Of a DNA stretch of 64,000 bases, positions 25,942 through 38,500 are shown in pieces. A program made the position numbers and the translations under genes. Source of the stretch: Obelidium mucronatum (Eukaryota > Chytridiomycota > Chytridiomycetes > Chytridiales > Chytriomycetaceae); assembly GCA_025765595.1 (NCBI GenBank), contig JAIVFH010000057.1:124001-188000 (forward strand), read 5' to 3'. Position 1 is the stretch's first letter, and each line of letters begins with the position of its first letter. The notes beneath the pieces are model-generated. The model saw only the letters and a list, made by a program, of their open reading frames with translations. It did no database searches and was not told the DNA's origin.

Positions 25942-27092
25942 ATGGCATCTGAAATCAACTTTGAAAAGCCCGCTGATATAAAGGTAACTACATCGCGACT
26001 TCTGATTCAAAGCAAACAACAGATCAACGAAACCAAAAACACTGAACCGAACCAACTAACCAACCACAAACCCCTCCCAGGTCATATTACTCGGAGACAG
26101 TGCAGTCGGAAAATCGAAGCTAATTGAGCGATTCCTTCTGAATGACTTTGTGCCACACAACCTATCAACATATGCCTTGACACTATACCGCCACACATGC
26201 CCGCATCCAACCAAAAAAGGCAGCAAAATAACTGTTGAATTCTGGGTTGGTTTTTTATCATTATGTTTATTAAGACTGATAGTAATACTAACTGACTATT
26301 TAAAACCCTTTCAAACTCACTTCACACACCCAGGACACGGCCGGGCAAGAAAGATTCCACTCCATGCACCCATCTTACTACATTAGCGCGCACGCATGCA
26401 TCTCTTGTTTTGACATGACGAGGAAAATCACGTATAAAAACCTAGACACGTGGTACACACAGTTGACAGCCTACCGTGGAATTACTGTCCCAATCATTGT
26501 GGTTGCAAACAAAGTTGATATGGATCCAAGTCGTGCGAGAAAGAGTTTTGGGTTTATTGAGAGACGGAGGGAGGAAAGGCGCGCTGCTCGTCAGGAGAGT
26601 CATCAGGGGGTGGGAGAAGACGATGATGAAGAGGATATGCCGTTGTTTCTATGTAGTGCGAGTGACGGGACTAATGTTGTTTCTGCGTTTAAAGACGCGA
26701 TTCGGAGGGCTGTGCAGTTCAAGGAAGGTGGTGAAGTCGGAGGGACGTTTGTTGATGAAATCCTCAACTTTATTCGAGAGGAAGAGAAGTCGAGTAGTGG
26801 GTTGTTTTCAAAAGAGAAGAAGAAGGGCGGTGGTGGTGGTGAGCGTGGAAATGTGACAGATGATTCTGTGGATAGTTTGGAGAGAAAGTTTGGCAGCGAA
26901 TTTAGTGTGGGTGATGATCAAAGTACTTTGAGAGGAAGTAGTGGCAGTGTATACGCCCATAGCTCGACCAATAGTAGAAGGGATAACAGATCTCACACGC
27001 TAGATTCGGATGAAGAAGATGAACTTTTGGTGGCAAAGAACTTGGCTCGAGTGAAGGACATGAGAAAGGCTAATTTGGTGACCCAGCAATAA
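25942..27092 (+). CDS. RABL2: RABL2-like small GTPase
   Basis: Three exons (25942-25983, 26081-26245, 26334-27092) encode 321 residues without frame breaks. The nucleotide-binding motifs are complete: LLGDSAVGKSKLIERFLLND (P-loop), FWDTAGQERFHSMHPSYY (G3), VVANKVDMD (G4) and CSASDGTNVV (G5). STYALTLYRHT and YKNLDTWYTQL are characteristic of RABL2 over other Rab-like GTPases. RABL2 binds IFT-B and triggers entry of IFT trains into cilia. The protein is longer than the animal ones for two reasons: a charged insertion between G4 and G5 (about 26545-26640, with VGEDDDEEDMP) and a disordered Ser/acidic tail. There is no C-terminal prenylation cysteine, as in other RABL2 proteins. Confidence 0.87.
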
Positions 27093-27143
27093 TAGATAAA
27101 GGAACAAGAATAGTATAAGAAAATAGCTGTTTATTGTGACCTT

Positions 27144-28674
27144 TTAGTCGACCCGCTTCTTTCCAGCCAACGCAGGTGGAAGTTGGATTCCAGTTGCCGC
27201 CAAAGCAGAGGCAGTAGCTTTTCTCGAATTTTGTTGCAATAGCGCGCTAATTGTTGATAACTACGTTTAGACTACAACTTAATCAGAGTACGACTCGAAA
27301 CTCAACTCCATAATAGTCAATGTAGCCATAGACTCGACAATAGGAGCAGCTCGTGGAAGAACGCATGGATCGTGTCTTCCTTTGGCCGCCAAGACACCGC
27401 TCGTTCCATCGTACTGAGCGGTTGGTTGGGCTTGAGAGATGGTAGCAACAGACTTGAAACCGACTTTGAAGTAGACATCTTCCCCGTTGGAAATTCCACC
27501 TTGAATACCACCACTGAAGTTAGTGGCAGTTCTCAACTTTCCGTTTTCGCCGGAAACAAAGAGATCATTGTGGATGTGTCCTGGAATGGTTGTACCAGCC
27601 AATCCACTACCAATCTCGAAAGACTTTGTAGCTGGAATGGAAAGCATAGCGTGCGCGAGCTTGGCTTCAAGTTTGTCAAAACAATGGTTCACCAAGTCCA
27701 GTTGGAAGGTTTCTGATCACACAGACAACAGTTCCACCAATGGAGTCGTTCGCCTCCTTGGCTTGAACGATTCTCTAATAAATAAATCTTGTTATAAGTG
27801 AAAGTTGTAGATTGAACTAAAGCTCGCATACCTCACGCATTTCCTGTGCCTTTTTGGCATCAGGACAACGAACTTCGTTGGAATCAACGTCAGCTCTAGT
27901 AACTGTGTTCAGGAGCTTCCACCATCCTTCCCAAGATTCGCGCCAGGCCTTTTCTTGGGCTGGGTCGGTTGGGAATGCACCACTGGGATCACCAAATGGC
28001 ATCACAGACACGGATCCGACTGAGCACACGAAGGCAACGATTTCAATTCCGTGAACCAGCTTCAAGTACTTTTCAGCCACGGCAGATGCAGCAACACGGC
28101 CTTTCCAACATTCCAATTTAGATTTCCCCACACAAAACACAGAGATACAGTACCGATAGTTTCTCTGGCGCTGCTTCTGCCGCCGCCCGACCCCGCCTTG
28201 ATGCCGTACTTCTCCAAGTAAGTGTAGTCCGCGTGGGATGGCCGCGGGTAAAAGTCCATTTCGCCGTAGTCGTGCGGCCGGTGGTCTTCAGTTGGGCACC
28301 GTGAGGGCAATTGGCGTGCCGAGCGTGAAGCCCTGCTCGGTGCCGGACAGGATTGTGACTCGGTCCTTTTCGTCTCGCTGGAAACAAGTCGCAGAGTCAG
28401 CAAAAACTTAAGTCAACCACAACACAAACACTGGATGCCTACCGGTGTCGTCAAGTCACTTTGGCCTGGTCTTCGTCTCGACAGCTGCGGCTGCACATCG
28501 GCTTCGGTCAGCGGAAGCCCGGGCGGACAGCCGTCAATGATCACCCCAACGGCCTTGCAGTGGGATTCACCAAAGGTGGTGACGCGGTAGAGGCTGCATT
28601 AGAGAATACACATGCAGTCAGTCAGACGGAGGGGCAGGGCAATGCGGGGGAGTTTACCTGCCAAAAGTACTCAT
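27144..28674 (-). CDS. Chorismate synthase
   Basis: Six exons (28674-28658, 28593-28443, 28377-28154, 28100-27832, 27774-27307, 27246-27144). The family motifs are present: [65 protein letters not shown], and [20 protein letters not shown] across the last junction. The enzyme makes chorismate from EPSP using reduced FMN, the last step of the shikimate pathway, absent from animals. I saw no fused flavin reductase, so this is the core only. Two single T insertions create in-frame TGA codons at 28288-28290 (before EDHRPHDYG) and 27676-27678 (before DKLEAKL), both inside strongly conserved sequence. The exons at 28160-28650 are much richer in G+C than their surroundings. Confidence 0.92.
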
Positions 28675-28874
28675 TTCTAATCTGTGTTTTGATAAGATTT
28701 CCAGTGATATGTTTTTGGGCCCTTTGTCATGTCATTGTCCAATCAGAAACAATGGCTCATTCCAACAATTCCGTGTTCTTTTCTGCTCATTAAGAATTAA
28801 CTTGTACGCGCTGCAGTGGAGTAACTGCTAAAGTTCATGTTGCTTGTTATTGACCCCTTCCCATAGAAACACAA

Positions 28875-30723
28875 ATGGCTGATTCTGCTGGTGCAAAATA
28901 CAAGAGTCGCTCATGTACGATTCCAGTTCTTTTGGTTGTGTTTCTCCAGACCCTCACTGTGGTTTGTATTTGCGGTTATTGTTCAGTCGAAACCTAACGA
29001 CACTTGAGTAGTGCATCACCCTTGTTGCCATTCCGCTCAGTTTTGTATTTTACAACCTAAAGTACTCAAATCAGTTGAGTACTAGCTCTGGACTAGCTGC
29101 TGCAAATGCTTTGGCTACCAAGATACAAAATAATGAAGGGGAAATAGCTCTGTCAAATCTTGGTGAGAAATTTAAAACTCTTTCAGTTATATGATATTCA
29201 TCGTTATTTTGGACCAGAGTCCCGCATTTCGACAATACAAAATATCGTCATGGACATGCAATTGCTCATGAGTAATTATGTTGACCAGACGAATCCCCAA
29301 ATGATTTTGAATAATTTGGCTTATGTGGTATGTGACATCTGCGCGTTCAGTCAGGGCTAACCATCATCGCAGCAAAAATATCAAAACTATTTCGGTAATA
29401 TTTACTACGGAAATCCCCAAGACGCCTTCATTGGGCTTACCTCAACAGTCGCCCCCAACCAAATCAATGTTAATCTTCCTCTGAATGTCAACAATCCAAG
29501 CTGCGCTGTTTGCGAGTTCTGGAAGACGCTTTCGCCATCCGACTTGTCTCTTGCGAGCAAATCAAGTAATTTGTCCTGGGCGTCTTGGGACATTCAAACA
29601 CAAACTGTGACAAGTGCGTATAAATCAATGAACACTCCTTTTGCTCCCACCAAGCGATCTTGGTATCTTCAAGCCGCTTCTTCGAAAACTGTAACTCCAA
29701 CTGTTCAGTGGACGAATCCTTACGTTTTCGTGAGAAACATTCCTGGTGCCACAGCGGTAACGTTTCAAGGCAAACATCTCTAATCAATTCAATTAAAATA
29801 TTTTTAAAATATTTTCCAGAACGTGCCATTGTATGATGTCTCTGGAAAAATGGTTGGAGTAGCTGCCGCAGATATTCCATTTGGCCCAATTCAAAACTCA
29901 CTCTCCTCCTACTTGCAAACAACAAACGCATTCATGTTTATTTTTTCGCCTGACGGCACCCTTGTTGCAAACTCCAAGAACGAGAATCTGGTTACTCCAG
30001 ATGGAAAACTCAAGACGATTTTGAACTTATCAGATCCTACCATGTTGGACTGCGCCACGTATCTGTCTGGGTTGATTGGAAAAACCCAAGACTTTAAATC
30101 CCTTGGACCACTTTCCACTTATAATTACAATGGAATGTACTTGCAAGTGCGTGTGATGGAGTCGGCTCCTTACTGGGCGATTGTCAACGGAGCTCCCATC
30201 ACGGATTATACTAGTGGAATCAACGATATTTTCTCTGCACTTCAAACTACATTGGAAACCAACGTTGGTACAATCATTCAATTGACGACAGCGATTTTCC
30301 TAGTGGTAGTGGTTGTTTCCTGCTTTTTGATGTACTTTTCCATGGCTAGACCCTTGCGCGTACTTACAGATATCATGAGACAAGTAATTAATTATTGCTT
30401 TTAGATTTATCGCCATATATTCCAGTACTAAATAATTGTTTGTTTTTTTGTTTTTTTTTTTGGACTGAAACCAGGCCACAGATTTTGATTTTACGGCCTT
30501 TGAAAACTTCAAACAGCGTGGAAATTTCATTGAAGAGCTCAATGTGATGGAAAGCACTTTTTCCTTGATGTTGGAAAAGTTTGCTGGTGCCATTCAGAGT
30601 AACAAGGCGATTACTGGTGCGAGAGGCCCTACCAAGCCATCCTCAGTGGACAGCTCAAAGCCACCTTCAAGTAGCAATACAGCAGCGTCGGAATCAACCA
30701 TGCCCGCTGAGAAGGTTGCTTAA
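28875..30723 (+). CDS. Two-TM receptor with extracellular Cache-like sensor, no output domain (copy 1)
   Basis: Six exons (28875-28961, 29012-29162, 29218-29327, 29373-29756, 29820-30383, 30475-30723). A short cytosolic start is followed by TM1 (ITLVAIPLSFVFYN), a ~370-residue extracellular part, TM2 (AIFLVVVVVSCFLMYF) and a ~95-residue cytosolic tail. The extracellular part resembles dCache sensors: a long helix after TM1, KRSWYLQAA and VQWTNPYVF, VGVAAADIP, then an FSPDGTLVANS stretch. After TM2 come RPLRVLTDIMRQ and a helix with MESTFSLMLEKFAG, like the HAMP/linker that precedes cyclase or kinase domains in other microbes, but the protein then ends in a Ser/Pro-rich tail. It is likely a chemosensor that works with a partner. 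It is paralogous to 33318-35213 with similar exon structure and has no frame break. Confidence 0.65.
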
Positions 30724-31573
30724 TTTATTATTTGTTTTTCCCACCTTTCTTTTATTATCATTATTTTACTCCATGCGTCGTATACCCCATTTCAATAAAT
30801 TTACTACTTAAATGTCACACACCTTCAGTGACTTACCGGGAAGCTTAATAATCAACTCATTCGGTTTGGCAAATGTTTCGGCGAATATGGCGGTGGTTGG
30901 AAATGACAAAACACGACACGCCACGCCCTCTGCCTCGCGCCTTCTTCGGAATTGACAGTCGCTGAATCCTGAAGCAAAGTTAATTAGGCTGTAGGGCACA
31001 TTTCCTTCAGAGTATTGGTAACGGCCCGACAGTTATTGTGGCAGTTATCTAAACTAATGACAGGATCGTACTTGCATGGTGCCGACAGTAATGCAAGACT
31101 GTAAGGCATGCATCAATTATTCCAAAAAACACAATTAACTCTATACCTTTGGGTCAAGACACCATTCGTTCTCGACGCTGTGATTTAAATGTTCCATTCG
31201 GGGCTTTCGCCAAGAATGAAGTTAAGTTCATTTGAATGCTCTGTTCAACACTCGTTGTCAGTGTACTTTTTTTGTATCCTTGTATTCGCATGGGGTGGCT
31301 CCAGAAAGTTGGGCTTGCGCTGCAACTGAGGTTACAACCGAGATTCATCCGAACTTCAACAGCCTCAAAAAATGAAATAACCTCCCCATTTAGGAAGGAT
31401 GCAACATAGGCTTATGTTCATTTCAATGCTATGTTCAGTTTCCCTTTTGAAATATTCCTTCTTTCGAATTTGTGACACCTCCACGAGTGTCTTCGCCGGC
31501 TTGCACTGCAACTCCAGTTGCGTTAGGGCAGTACAAAACGAGTCCAGGCATCTGTTCTTAAAATTATTTGAAA
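30724..31573. other. Intergenic stretch without a convincing gene
   Basis: A minus-strand frame at 30808-30999 (about 60 residues, Arg-rich, ending at a possible donor) is open but has no recognisable homology or clear start. Two short similar stretches, GTTCATTTGAATGCTCTGTT near 31221 and a variant near 31417, hint at a weak repeat. Nothing else was identified. Confidence 0.4.
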
Positions 31574-32261
31574 ATGGTTTCTGCGACAAACTCGAAAGAA
31601 TCAAAGATTCAAAGTACCGTCTTGCCTGACACGAATGCCCAAGAGACTGGTGATACAGTGGGGTATCCCGCTGCCGGTGATGGAATCGCTGGTTGCCAAA
31701 GCGATGTTTCCCAGAACGCCAACACCAATCTTGAGGCCTTATACAAAAGGATGTTCCAGTTGCTTGAGCATGTCTATAAGATGGACGGAAACCATGTGGA
31801 GCTTTGCTGCTTAACATCCGAGGAGCGTTTGGTGGAGCTCTTGAAGGTGTGTGATAAGGCGTTGGATGAAGACTCGGACGTGGTACGCGAATTGGCTAGA
31901 AAACTGGCCGGTTACCAACACACGGAATATGCCGATACAAAGGCTGCCGCTATCTTTGCCATAGCTTCAATGCTGCATTACGTTCAATTAGGGATCGCAA
32001 GACGTCACGGATCAAGAAGTTTGGGAAACTTTGCTATTGCGTGAAAGTGAAGGAATGACCTTGCTTGGTTTCTTTGCGGCTCACATCAATTTAAGTGCTG
32101 AGAGAATCGCTGCGGGTATCGCGGATGATGCCGTTTTGGACTGTTTCACGCTTTTTGCTATCATGGGAGCTGCTCAACGTCCTTTGACTATCTTTGCAGG
32201 CGAACCAGTCACTCTATCGTTCGCGGACACCAACAGCGCCCGTCCAGACGATCTTCGCTGA
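31574..32261 (+). CDS. Hypothetical intronless protein, one-base shift near the middle
   Basis: The ATG at 31574 opens a frame of 142 codons (first part: disordered, then helical, with SEERLVELLKVCDKALDEDS). The coding pattern continues one base out of phase from 32003 (DVTDQEVWETLLLRESEG onward) to a stop at 32259-32261. Skipping the A of AGA at 32000-32002 joins the two parts into about 228 residues without other stops. No family was recognised. The second half is Ala-rich and amphipathic (INLSAERIAAGIADDAV). It lies between the two Cache-receptor paralogues. It could be an effector or a lineage-specific protein; no function is claimed. Confidence 0.45.
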
Positions 32262-32548
32262 GCTATGTGTGGTAAATTTTGCCTCCTTACTCGCTTTGTT
32301 GTTGTTGTTGTAGCATCCGTCTCTCTTCACCGTACTCTCCTCTTTTCTCTCCTTCTTTGCTTTGTTGTTTCGATTGGGTCGTTTGTATCAAAATAAACGA
32401 TTGGAATTCAGTTGCAATATTCCACATGCAAGGTATCTTCGGTTCAAAAGTCCAGCATTGGAGCACCCACTATTCATGTTAAAATAGGACACCATTCGAA
32501 GAGTATTCTCACAAAGTTTCAAAAACGAATTTTAACTCAGTCCTGTCA

Positions 32549-32873
32549 ATGACATCAGAGCTTCTCGCCGGCAGCGAAATCCATCCTAAATATTTCAAAA
32601 AGCCGAAGCGCAAGTTTGGTGATGCTTTCGATGCAACCAAAGTGAATGCTCGCCCTCCTTTGTCCAAGTCTGCCACTTCGCAACGTAAGAGCCTCCAACT
32701 TGTATTCTACGCGTTTTAACAAAGCTCGTTCAAACCTGTCCCCACCCATGATTTCTTTAAGAGTCAATAGCCGTCGCGACCAAGCCAAGGCCCAACACTC
32801 AGTAGCTCGCTTTGATGGGCAATATTCCGAGGCGCTGCGGTTGGTCGCGTTTGAACTCCAGAGTGGCGTTTAA
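32549..32873 (+). CDS. Small hypothetical protein, possible one-base shift
   Basis: The ATG at 32549 gives 55 codons (MTSELLAGSEIHPKYFKKPK start) before a TAA. One base out of phase from CGT (32684-32686), the frame stays open to 32873 (e.g. RRDQAKAQHSVARFDGQY), which would give about 107 residues, basic and Ser/Arg-rich. No homology was recognised. It may be a spurious frame. Confidence 0.25.
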
Positions 32874-33317
32874 TTTATTAATACATTTATTGGTTTGTGG
32901 CTGGTTTACTTCAACCGGTGCCAACGTCAGTGGCAACAGTTTTAACTGACTTTGCTGCTCCTCGTTTCAACAGGAGTATCAACAACTCCAGAAAATAGAG
33001 CCTCTTCGACGGCACACTCTGCAACAACTGGGGTCTCGTCGGCAGCCTCCAAGATTGCAATCAAACTGGTTCAATTTTGACTGATAACTTGCAGTCGAGC
33101 TCATTGTCTTTGTTTTGCAACATTGTTATCGAAAAGTTCTGATTGGCTCATCTTGCCATTCATGCGTGATTTTGACAAAAGAACAATCATTCACCCAAAA
33201 AGAAACAAAGACTCAATAGATTCCGGGAAACTAACGACAAAACTACTTGTAAGGTTTTCATTCGTTCAAGCCCCCGTGTTGCACGAATCTGACCTTTCGA
33301 CCATAATATCAGAAATC
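32874..33317. other. Upstream region of the second Cache receptor
   Basis: No open frame with coding character and no RNA gene was recognised. It presumably holds the promoter of the gene starting at 33318. Confidence 0.4.
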
Positions 33318-35213
33318 ATGGCTACTCCAGATGAACCAAAAAGAAAAAGGATTTGCACGATTCCTATTCTGGGGGTTGTATTCGCACAAACATTTGTTGT
33401 GGTGAGTAATAGACTTTTCTTATTCTCTCTTGAAATGCCTAAAGAAAAAACCATCCAGGCCGTCCTAGTAATAGCAATACCTCTTTCTATTTGTCTCAAC
33501 AGTTGGAGACAATCCAATGCCGTTAGTTCGACTTCGGGAGCGGCATTCCTATCCACTCTTGCAAACAAGATTCAGACAAATGAAGGTTCAATTGCGCTTG
33601 TTCAGCTCCGTGAGTCATTTTGAGGAATATTTTTAAGACAAAACTTGACATTAATTTCCCCACAGAATCTGTACTGACTCAAGTTGAAGGAGCTCTTAAT
33701 GATATGCAATTATCCTTTTCCAATTACGTGGATATGAGCAACCCTCAACAAATATTTGATAATCTGGCGCAAATTGTGAGAGAGAATTACCATTGTATTC
33801 CTGTTGACTTAAAACATCGTTTTGGTAGCAAAAATACAAGGGCTACTCAAACAACATCTTTTACGGAAACGCCAAAAACGACTTTGTTGGAATCATAAAC
33901 TATAACACACTATATGCCCAACTTCCCCTATCAAACACTTCCCCCAACTGTGTCTTGTGTCAGTACCCAACGCAGTTTACTCCCGCCCAAACAACATGGG
34001 CAACAACTCGAGGATCGTTTTCAAAGGCAAATTGGAATCCAAAGACGCTTTCGTATGGGAACTTTACCTTCTTGAATACAACGTATACCCCGACAAAAAG
34101 AGTTTGGTATACCCAAGCACAGAATCAAACAATGAGCAAGAGCAGTATTCAGTGGACGAATCCTTACATGTTTCAAGATGGAAATACAGGTAAAAATATC
34201 ATTTTAAACAGGCATTTTTCAAGTCTTACTGAATGTTATATTGAAGGAATTACGGCGGTAACCATCCAATGCACAGCAGATTCGCGCGAGAATACTAAAA
34301 AAAATTGATTATGTTTAGGCATTCCCTGTCTTCAACAAAACCGACGGCTCCGTCATTGGCGTCGGCGGCACGGACATCCAATTCGCAAGCCTCCAACGCG
34401 CCCTCAAATCCATCCAAACAAACAACACATTCATTTACATCATGACGTCAACCGGCACAATTATTGGAACCTCCAGCAACGAACCACTCATGAAACCCGA
34501 TGGAACACTCAAAACTGTATACGACCTCACTGATCCTTACATTTCCCGCACTGCCATGCTCATGCGCCAGCTCTTGCTTCCGGGTCAAGACTTTAGCATG
34601 ATGGGACCACTTTTATCGCTCTTTTATTATGGCGTATTTTTCCAAGTTCGAGTCATGGAAAAGGCACCCCACTTTGTTGTTGTCAATGGAGCACCCCGAA
34701 GCGACTTTATGGGCTCATTGGATGAAATTACGGCTCAATTGGACGCATCTTTTAATTCAAAGTATCCGATTGCGATTGGGATTGCTGTCGGTGTGTTTGT
34801 TGTAATGGTGGCTTTGGGGTGTGTTTTGACATATTATGCAATCACACGGCCTTTGAGATTTATCATTGAGATTATCCTTCAAGTAGGTGTTTTTTTGTTG
34901 TTAACAACATGACTATGAGCAATAATTTCAAGGAACACTTTTTGTTTTGGGGGAAAACTAACAGGGAACCACATTTGATTTTTCGGCATTCAAAGAAATG
35001 TCTCAAAAAGACGGGAATCTGATGACAGAGTTTTCTTTTATGGAGTCGACTTTCTTCAAAATGATTGAAAAGTTTGCGGATGGCCTCAAGTCGAATAAGG
35101 CTGCTGCTAGCAATTCAAACAAAAAAGCTGCGTCCAATAATACATTTGCAAAATCAGGAGCAAGCGCTGTGAGTGCTGCGAGTATGGCAAGCGGAGTACC
35201 CAAGAACGACTAG
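33318..35213 (+). CDS. Two-TM receptor with extracellular Cache-like sensor, no output domain (copy 2)
   Basis: Paralogue of the gene at 28875-30723 with a similar exon plan (first exon 33318-33401, last ending 35213). It has TM1 (VLVIAIPLSICLN), then a long helix with MQLSFSNYVDMSNPQQIFDN, KRVWYTQAQ, IQWTNPYMF, VIGVGGTDIQF, and a ligand-loop region (MTSTGTIIGTSSNEP). TM2 is IGIAVGVFVVMVALGCVLTY, followed by RPLRFIIEII and a tail helix FSFMESTFFKMIEKFADGL. As in copy 1, no catalytic or histidine-kinase domain follows. The two sensors differ most in the extracellular part, as expected if they read different ligands. No frame break was found. Confidence 0.65.
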
Positions 35214-35518
35214 TATACTTTTCCTCGTTCTTTCTTTTTCACTTTTTTTTTTTTTCAATATATACCGGTGAGAGGATATTTTGCTCAGCATAAGATCAAA
35301 ATATATTCATATCATGTCCACTGACCAAAAAAAAAGTTATAAAAACAAATCACTTCCCCAGAATCCAACCCGTGATTCGACCAGTGATTTCCACCACACA
35401 CTCACACACGCACACGGAGACACTCACACACACATACACACAACACTCGCCAATCACAGCAACGAAAAACACAAATTACTTTCTTTTTCCCCCTCGCTAT
35501 CAAAAAAAGTAACGTTTC
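35214..35518. other. Intergenic, contains a CA-rich microsatellite
   Basis: An imperfect (CA)n/(ACAC)n tract lies at about 35395-35450. The region is between two convergent genes, so it holds the 3' ends of both; no other feature was seen. Confidence 0.5.
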
Positions 35519-38500
35519 TTAAGAATCCTGAACTTCCTCATCGCCTTCAACATTTGCGTCATCCTCTCCAACTTCAACCTCTTCTCCCCCTTCTCCCTGC
35601 AGAGATCCATCATCCCCCATTTCGTGTGGATGTTGCTGTTGTTGCTGCTGCTGGTGATGTTGCATGTGCATCGGAATTTGACCTTGTGCCATCATGTGCT
35701 GTTGCATTTCAGCTGGCCACAAATAATACGACGTTAGATGATAAACGAGAAATAGATCAACATACCCATCTGCATCGGATCTCCCGTCCAAACCATTGGC
35801 ATCATCATTCCTGGATGTCCTGGATAATATCCGTGAGGTGGGTATCCCATCATGGCTGCTTGATAAGGGTCGTGTGGTGGCGCTCCTGGCTGCGGAACCA
35901 TATACGGAGGCCTGTTTTGTGGGGAGCTGTATCCTTCACCACCATGAGGCGGCGGTCGGTACATGATTTGTGCGTTCGCAGCGGCGTTAGGGGAAGGAGC
36001 TTGACCGCCTTGAATCTGAGAGGGAGCAGAAGTCGGTGTCGGTGGACCATTCTTACTGGTGGTTTGCGCAGGTTGTTGTTGCTGCTGTTGAGGCGGGGGA
36101 GGACCGCCTGGACCGCCTGGACCGCCTGGGCGGACGTACATGGGAACTCCAGCCATTGGTGGTGCGCCCATCATTTGTGGAACCATGGCACCGGGAGGAA
36201 CGGGATATGGCATCATGTACGGAACACCGCCTGGTCCCATCATTGGCTGTGGCATTCCAGCAGGAACAAAGCCGGGACGCATTGGTCGGAAGTGACCAGG
36301 ATATGGTGCACCAGGAACAGGATAGTAGAATTGCTGAGAGGGATCCATTGGTGGCGGATAGCTTCCATCTTCATACGGTTGCCCATATGGTGGGCGGAAG
36401 TTTTGCTGCTGATAGTTATATCCTGGCAAAATAATTAGATCCCAAGAACACGGCAGAGTAAGACAAACCTTTTTGGTACCCTTTATTGTACCCGCCTGAG
36501 TTGTTCCGAGCAGGGTGTTTGGGGGCTCCTCCAGCAATAGATCCAGAACGTTGCTTTTTGAGATAAAGTCAATTAGAAACAATATAGGATTTTCCTCGGA
36601 ACGCACCTTTTCATGAGATGGTAAACCTTGGCTTTGCGAGTTGGGTGAAGCCCCTCCAGATCCAAAGGAAGGTGTGAATTCAACAGCCGCCAAATTGAAC
36701 TTGAACTTTGATTTATCCTTCTCCTTTTCGCCAGCAGCTGCGTTGTCAGGAGCGGCCGTGTTTGAAGAAGATGGAGATGGGGCGGCTATTTCAGAAACGG
36801 ATCGATCGGTGGCATATGAAGCAGGACGAGGTTTTTGGGTAACACTGGCGGGTCCCTCAACTGCCACCTCATCCAAACCCTTTTTGATAACGTCTTTCAA
36901 ATCTGGAGGACATGGCATTGGCAATTTGAAGGAGGCACTGAAAGCACGCAATTCGTTGAACATTTCGGGCTTCGGTTTCGTCATTGCATGGAGAACTTTC
37001 TTTGGTTGCCCCAGCCCTCTCTTTTCTTTTTCAGAAAACTTTTGGAACTGTTGCAGAGTATCACCAACTGGGTCACAGGTATTGAGGTCCATTGCTGAAG
37101 TCCTGTCAAAAGCTGTCAAAATTGACTCCACTAAAGAAAAGAAAAACGAGCGACATACAGAAGGTACACGCAGTTTGTTGAACAAGTCACCCCTGCGATC
37201 TGTGCTAGATTTTGCAGCAGCGCTGGGAGCAGACTTCTGTTCAGTCTGTCCAGAAGCGGATGTTCCAAGTTTTCCAGCACCTGGAGAAACACGTCCAGAA
37301 GAAGATCTTGATCCACTCGCACCAGCCGGTGCTCGGTTAGGAGATGGAGACTTTGCTCGTTGCGAGGTTGGGGACTTTGATCGTTGCGAAACAGGTTCAG
37401 GAATAGCCATTGGCTTTGTGGACGCAGGGGCCGTTTGCAAAGCCTGGTATTTTTCAGTGTCCTTTTTGACGGTACTCGTTGCAACAGCAATCTCGGGCTT
37501 TTTGGTTGCTGATGAGGATGTAGCCGCACCTGTTGTTCGAGCTCGCGCACCAGGCGGAACATACGCATTTTCAGGCTTATCCGACTTTCGAAGAACAGAT
37601 GAGTATTTGTCTTCCTCGTTGACGTCTTCATTTCCAGTACTGATGTTCCGTTCTTCCAGCAAATGGGCATTGTCAGTCTGAAGGAGCAAAACATAAGGAA
37701 CAGGTTTGTAAAAAATAGTAGCAACTCTACAAACATTGCCGAATCCAGCTTCAATTTCCCGCGCAAGACGTGCTGCCTCTGCTTCCTTGCGTTTGAAATT
37801 CGGATCACTTTTATCAATAACCGTTGTGTACATTTCTTCCTTGAAATCCGTCTGAACGCCAAACAAAGACTCATTGGTTGCAAACTGGTCCCACTTTTCG
37901 CCTGTCAATCCATTCTCCAAATTCATGGTATCATCCACGTTATCCGTTGTCCACTGTACCAGTTCACGTTCACGACCAAATTCGCCAACACGTGCGCCGA
38001 TAGCAGAATCGGTTTGAAACCCACCTGAGAAGATCGTTCTTAAGTAAAAACTGCGGAGAACTTCACAGTCTTTTTTTAAAATGTGGATTTACCTTTGTTG
38101 CCAGATTCTGGCTTGACTTCGGCAATTTCGAGACCAGAAACTGACAAGGAAACCAAATCTTTTGGAAGAATAATCAAGGAAGTAATGACATGAGGCGCAG
38201 GCTTTCCATCAATTATTTGACGAGCGAGTCCGAGGGCAATCCCTAAATCGGGAGAGGCGGTTGCTGTATGCAAAATGCCCTCGTATTGGAGATTGCCCTT
38301 TATAACGGCAGTGACTTTGGTACCCTATAGAAATTTTGATCCAGAATCAAACCGCGTCTTTGGCAAAAACACAGTCCGTACCACCATATGCATGAGTAGA
38401 AAATAAATTCGATCCAATTGCTCGTTTTGTGGAGAAGACTGAGCAGGAGCTGGTCCATTTTGACTTAAAGCTGAAGAGGGTCTGGAATCCGTACTTTTCA

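Noticed and set aside
35395..35450. CA-rich repeats as a CRISPR-like or structured array
   Set aside because: It is a simple imperfect dinucleotide tract without spacers, in a eukaryotic genome.
35281..36438. A 385-residue His/Trp-rich plus-strand frame
   Set aside because: It is antisense to the ataxin-2 exons, whose minus-strand frame has clear homology and splice sites.
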